Positions 63,898 to 64,000 of a DNA stretch of 64,000 bases are shown in pieces. A program made the translations under genes and the position numbers. The notes under the pieces are model-generated. The model was given only the letters and a program-made list of their open reading frames with translations, was not told the DNA's origin and did not search any database. Origin of the DNA: Atopobiaceae bacterium UBA1367 (GTDB taxonomy: Bacteria > Actinomycetota > Coriobacteriia > Coriobacteriales > Atopobiaceae); NCBI GenBank assembly GCA_002305995.1, contig DBRN01000012.1, positions 62,001-126,000 of the forward strand, in the 5' to 3' direction. The number at the start of each line of letters is the position of its first letter. The first letter of the stretch is position 1.

Positions 63898-64000
63898 GAC
63901 GGAGGGGACCTACAAGGCCCAGAGCGAGCGCGCCGCCGGCACCACGACGGGGCAGCGACCCGCCGCCAAGCGGCAGCGCACCAAGATGGTGGCGCCGCCC
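63890..64000 (+). CDS. Start of next liv gene, probably ATP-binding subunit LivG, cut by window end
   Basis: An ATG at 63890 overlaps livM by 8 bases and is preceded by GAGGGGAGGGG. The 37 visible codons (MPRTEGTYKAQSERAAGTTT, then a basic KRQRTK segment) are hydrophilic and precede any ABC motif. By gene order this should be livG with an N-terminal extension of at least 37 residues; the family identity cannot be confirmed from the visible part. Confidence 0.5.
   Translation, partial: MPRTEGTYKAQSERAAGTTTGQRPAAKRQRTKMVAPP

Overview
The window is about two-thirds high-GC DNA with tightly packed housekeeping genes. Gene content (uvrA, uvrC-rapZ-whiA, gap-pgk-tpiA, rho with a basic N-terminal insert, a one-piece his operon, a BaiN-like flavoprotein, a liv operon) fits a Gram-positive actinomycete. 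I read it as a host-associated member of the class Coriobacteriia (Olsenella/Atopobiaceae type). That placement is inference from gene content and style, not from a database search.

Layout. 1-3.7 kb: end of a DUF2974 lipase-fold protein, then a MarR-nitroreductase-radical SAM operon. 4-11 kb: a visibly lower-GC accessory island. It carries a 39-residue membrane peptide, a TetR regulator, an ABC exporter (ATPase and two permeases) and a VTC-DUF4956-CotH trio, and a broken GNAT gene lies just beyond it. 11.6-21 kb: MFS carrier, DegV, two overlapping flavoproteins, Mrp ATPase and two fold-type-I aminotransferases. 21.7-28 kb: uvrA behind a good SOS box, a YbaK remnant, murJ and a secreted NlpC/P60 hydrolase. 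28-32.6 kb: a probable peptidoglycan side-chain module (Asp/Glu racemase, FemAB, ATP-grasp ligase, DegT-type aminotransferase). 32.9-40.8 kb: histidine operon hisZG-D-C-B-H-A-F-I-E, with hisZ and hisG fused in one frame and an 18-bp perfect palindrome in front. 41-48 kb: uvrC, rapZ, whiA, gap, pgk, tpiA. 48.6-59.7 kb: WecA/TagO-type transferase, radical SAM protein, pncB, argS, tandem-winged-helix regulator, rho and a large membrane-anchored protein of unknown function. 60.6-64 kb: branched-chain amino-acid ABC transporter genes, cut by the window end.

The most unusual content is non-coding. At three intergenic loci (1131-1485, 14279-14590, 59913-60351) a roughly 24-bp box recurs at an exact 42-bp period. 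It first runs in one orientation and then flips, giving 5+4, 4+4 and 5+6 copies around a central dyad. The innermost pair at two loci forms a textbook intrinsic terminator with a T6 tract, pointing left at the first locus and right at the third. I do not recognise this element. It could be a redundant bidirectional terminator or insulator, or a helically phased protein-binding array. A separate perfect 34-bp inverted repeat lies between the aminotransferase gene and uvrA. I see no tRNA, rRNA, CRISPR array, transposase or phage gene in the window.
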